Of a DNA stretch of 5,974 nucleotides, positions 5,141 to 5,974 are shown in pieces. The stretch spans positions 1 to 5,974 of the forward strand of contig DATMNI010000362.1 of the NCBI GenBank assembly GCA_035570275.1. The letters run 5' to 3'. The position numbers and the translations under genes were made by a program. The notes beneath the pieces are model-generated. The model was given only the letters and a program-made list of their open reading frames with translations. It was not told the DNA's origin and searched no databases. This stretch comes from DATMNI01 sp035570275 (lineage in GTDB: Bacteria > Acidobacteriota > Terriglobia > Bryobacterales > Bryobacteraceae). How positions within the stretch are numbered: position 1 is the stretch's first letter; each line of letters begins with the position of its first letter.

Positions 5141-5974
5141 TTACTGTAGAGCTACACCACAAACCGTAACAGTGAGCACGCCGGATGTTAGGTTCACTGC
5201 TGCTGTGCCATTTCCAATGTTCCCAGGGTTCGTATTGGTTACAGACAACTGAAGGTACAGCGTGTGGGCACTAAGCTGTGCCGGCTGTTCTCCACTATCC
5301 GAACTTATGTTCGGGAGTATTTGCATGAGCTGAACAGGCATAAGGTAATAGGTCGGCTTCGAAAGCGTTCCTACCGAAGCGGCGAGTGCGGTAATTTGTG
5401 TGGACGTGGTAGCAAAACCGACCGTCTCCTGAATTTGGACAAGTCGGGGGCTCCACGCATTAGGTACCGTAAGAATCGGCACTATCTGTGAAGATGCTGA
5501 ATTGGAAAAAGTAGTGTATGGAATAGTTCGGTCGACGCAGTGCTCAAGCAATTGGTATTCGGAACCACCGCCGCCGGTGTATAGCAACGACGACGGTCCC
5601 CCGGCAGGGCCTGAGTTGACCGCCAAGGTCATGGGTAGCCACTGGTTGCTGCTGGCACTCCAAATGATCGCCTGTCCATCTGTTGGCGCCGTGGCGGAAA
5701 CTGGTCGGTTTTGCAAGCCCGTGACCGTCGCATTACCGATCATGCCGCCGATGTCGCCGGCCAACTGGGTGCTGGGAGCGCCGACGCTTGACTGCGGAAT
5801 CCACTGGTTGGTGCTGGCGTTCCAGGTGAGCGACTGTCCGTCCGCCGGGGCCGTGGCTGAAACTGGTCGGTTTTGCAAACCCATGACCGTCGCCTTGCTG
5901 ATCGTACCGCCGAGGTCGCCGGCCAACTGAGTGCTGGGAGCGCCGGCGCTTGATTTTGGAATCCACTGGTTGGT
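5141..5974 (-). CDS. Repeat-containing fibre-like protein, C-terminal part (5' end beyond right edge)
   Basis: The frame is open from the right edge to TAA 5141-5143, giving 277 residues of a longer protein. Residues 1-54 and 55-108 are two copies of a 54-residue repeat, each beginning (T/S)NQWIP and containing APSTQLAGD(L/I)GG, NATV.GLQNRPVSATAP and DGQ...W.AS; a third copy starts with SNQWLP and breaks off. Units of this G(D)(L/I)GG...L..RPV...AP.(D/N)GQ.L.W....NQW type occur in phage tail-fibre-like and large surface proteins. A glycine-rich linker (LLYTGGGGSEYQ) follows. The C-terminal domain (about 140-277) includes FATTSTQITALAASVGTLSK, PTYYLMPVQLMQIL and VNLTSGVLTVTVCGVALQ, a beta-rich pattern like phage or virion-type jelly-roll domains. 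No membrane segment or sorting signal is visible at the C-terminus. This is one of the few undamaged frames in the window. Function is not established; a fibre or adhesin role is inferred from architecture. Confidence 0.8.
   Translation of the reverse strand, partial: TNQWIPKSSAGAPSTQLAGDLGGTISKATVMGLQNRPVSATAPADGQSLTWNASTNQWIPQSSVGAPSTQLAGDIGGMIGNATVTGLQNRPVSATAPTDGQAIIWSASSNQWLPMTLAVNSGPAGGPSSLLYTGGGGSEYQLLEHCVDRTIPYTTFSNSASSQIVPILTVPNAWSPRLVQIQETVGFATTSTQITALAASVGTLSKPTYYLMPVQLMQILPNISSDSGEQPAQLSAHTLYLQLSVTNTNPGNIGNGTAAVNLTSGVLTVTVCGVALQ
5651..5974. repeat. Two tandem 162-bp repeats
   Basis: The period is exactly 162 bases (54 codons). CCACTGGTTGGT occurs at 5801-5812 and 5963-5974, with a near copy (CCACTGGTTGCT) at 5639-5650. 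Long blocks are almost identical between copies, for example GAAACTGGTCGGTTTTGCAA and the block ending GTCGCCGGCCAACTG. DNA-level identity suggests recent duplication or ongoing homogenisation. The array may continue past the right edge. Confidence 0.85.

Noticed and set aside
5502..5930. 142-codon plus-strand open frame over the 162-bp repeats, and the idea of a CRISPR array
   Set aside because: The repeats are long, adjacent and in phase with a minus-strand protein, with no spacers. The plus-strand frame merely mirrors the repeat periodicity.

Overview
The window looks like a stretch of an acidobacterial chromosome (Acidobacteriota, Solibacter/Bryobacter type). I infer this from the protein families: a GspM/PilO-like and a GspC/PilP-like protein, a GT39-type membrane glycosyltransferase with a CDEAWF motif, an exosortase-associated acyltransferase, a secreted FN3/Asp-box protein, and ISL3 and ISAzo13 transposase debris. 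Most of it is a gene graveyard. Only three reading frames are unbroken: the truncated GspM-like protein, the GspC-like protein, and a repeat protein that runs off the right edge. Everything else recognisable is split by frameshifts, stops or deletions.

Layout, left to right. (1) 1-515, minus strand: ISL3-family transposase remnant continuing past the left edge, with two frameshifts and an internal stop. (2) 674-~970, plus strand: N-terminal half of a PEP-CTERM/exosortase-associated acyltransferase, broken by one extra base near 812-815. (3) 1074-1499 and 1493-2005, plus strand: a two-gene type II secretion/type IV pilus remnant. The GspM-like gene has lost its membrane anchor, and the acyltransferase reading frame runs straight into it. 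The GspC-like gene looks complete. (4) ~2002-2355, plus strand: ISAzo13-family transposase remnant that starts at the stop codon of the GspC gene. (5) 2580-3546, minus strand: secreted FN3/Asp-box protein pseudogene. (6) 3547-3939: no gene, but a perfect 8-bp hairpin and a long-range inverted repeat. (7) 3940-~4889, plus strand: GT39-like glycosyltransferase pseudogene, ending where a short minus-strand fragment resembling a group II intron maturase begins. (8) 5141-5974, minus strand: 3' part of a protein with 54-residue tandem repeats and a C-terminal beta-rich domain of phage-tail or surface-fibre type.

The genes do not form one working pathway. GspM and GspC would belong together in the inner-membrane platform of a secretion or pilus machine, but no GspD, GspE, GspF or GspL partner is visible. 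The two transposase remnants and the possible intron fragment suggest a region that collected insertions and then decayed. The alternative is an error-prone assembly. Intact frames beside broken ones, together with large deletions and an in-frame junction between unrelated genes, argue that at least part of the decay is real.
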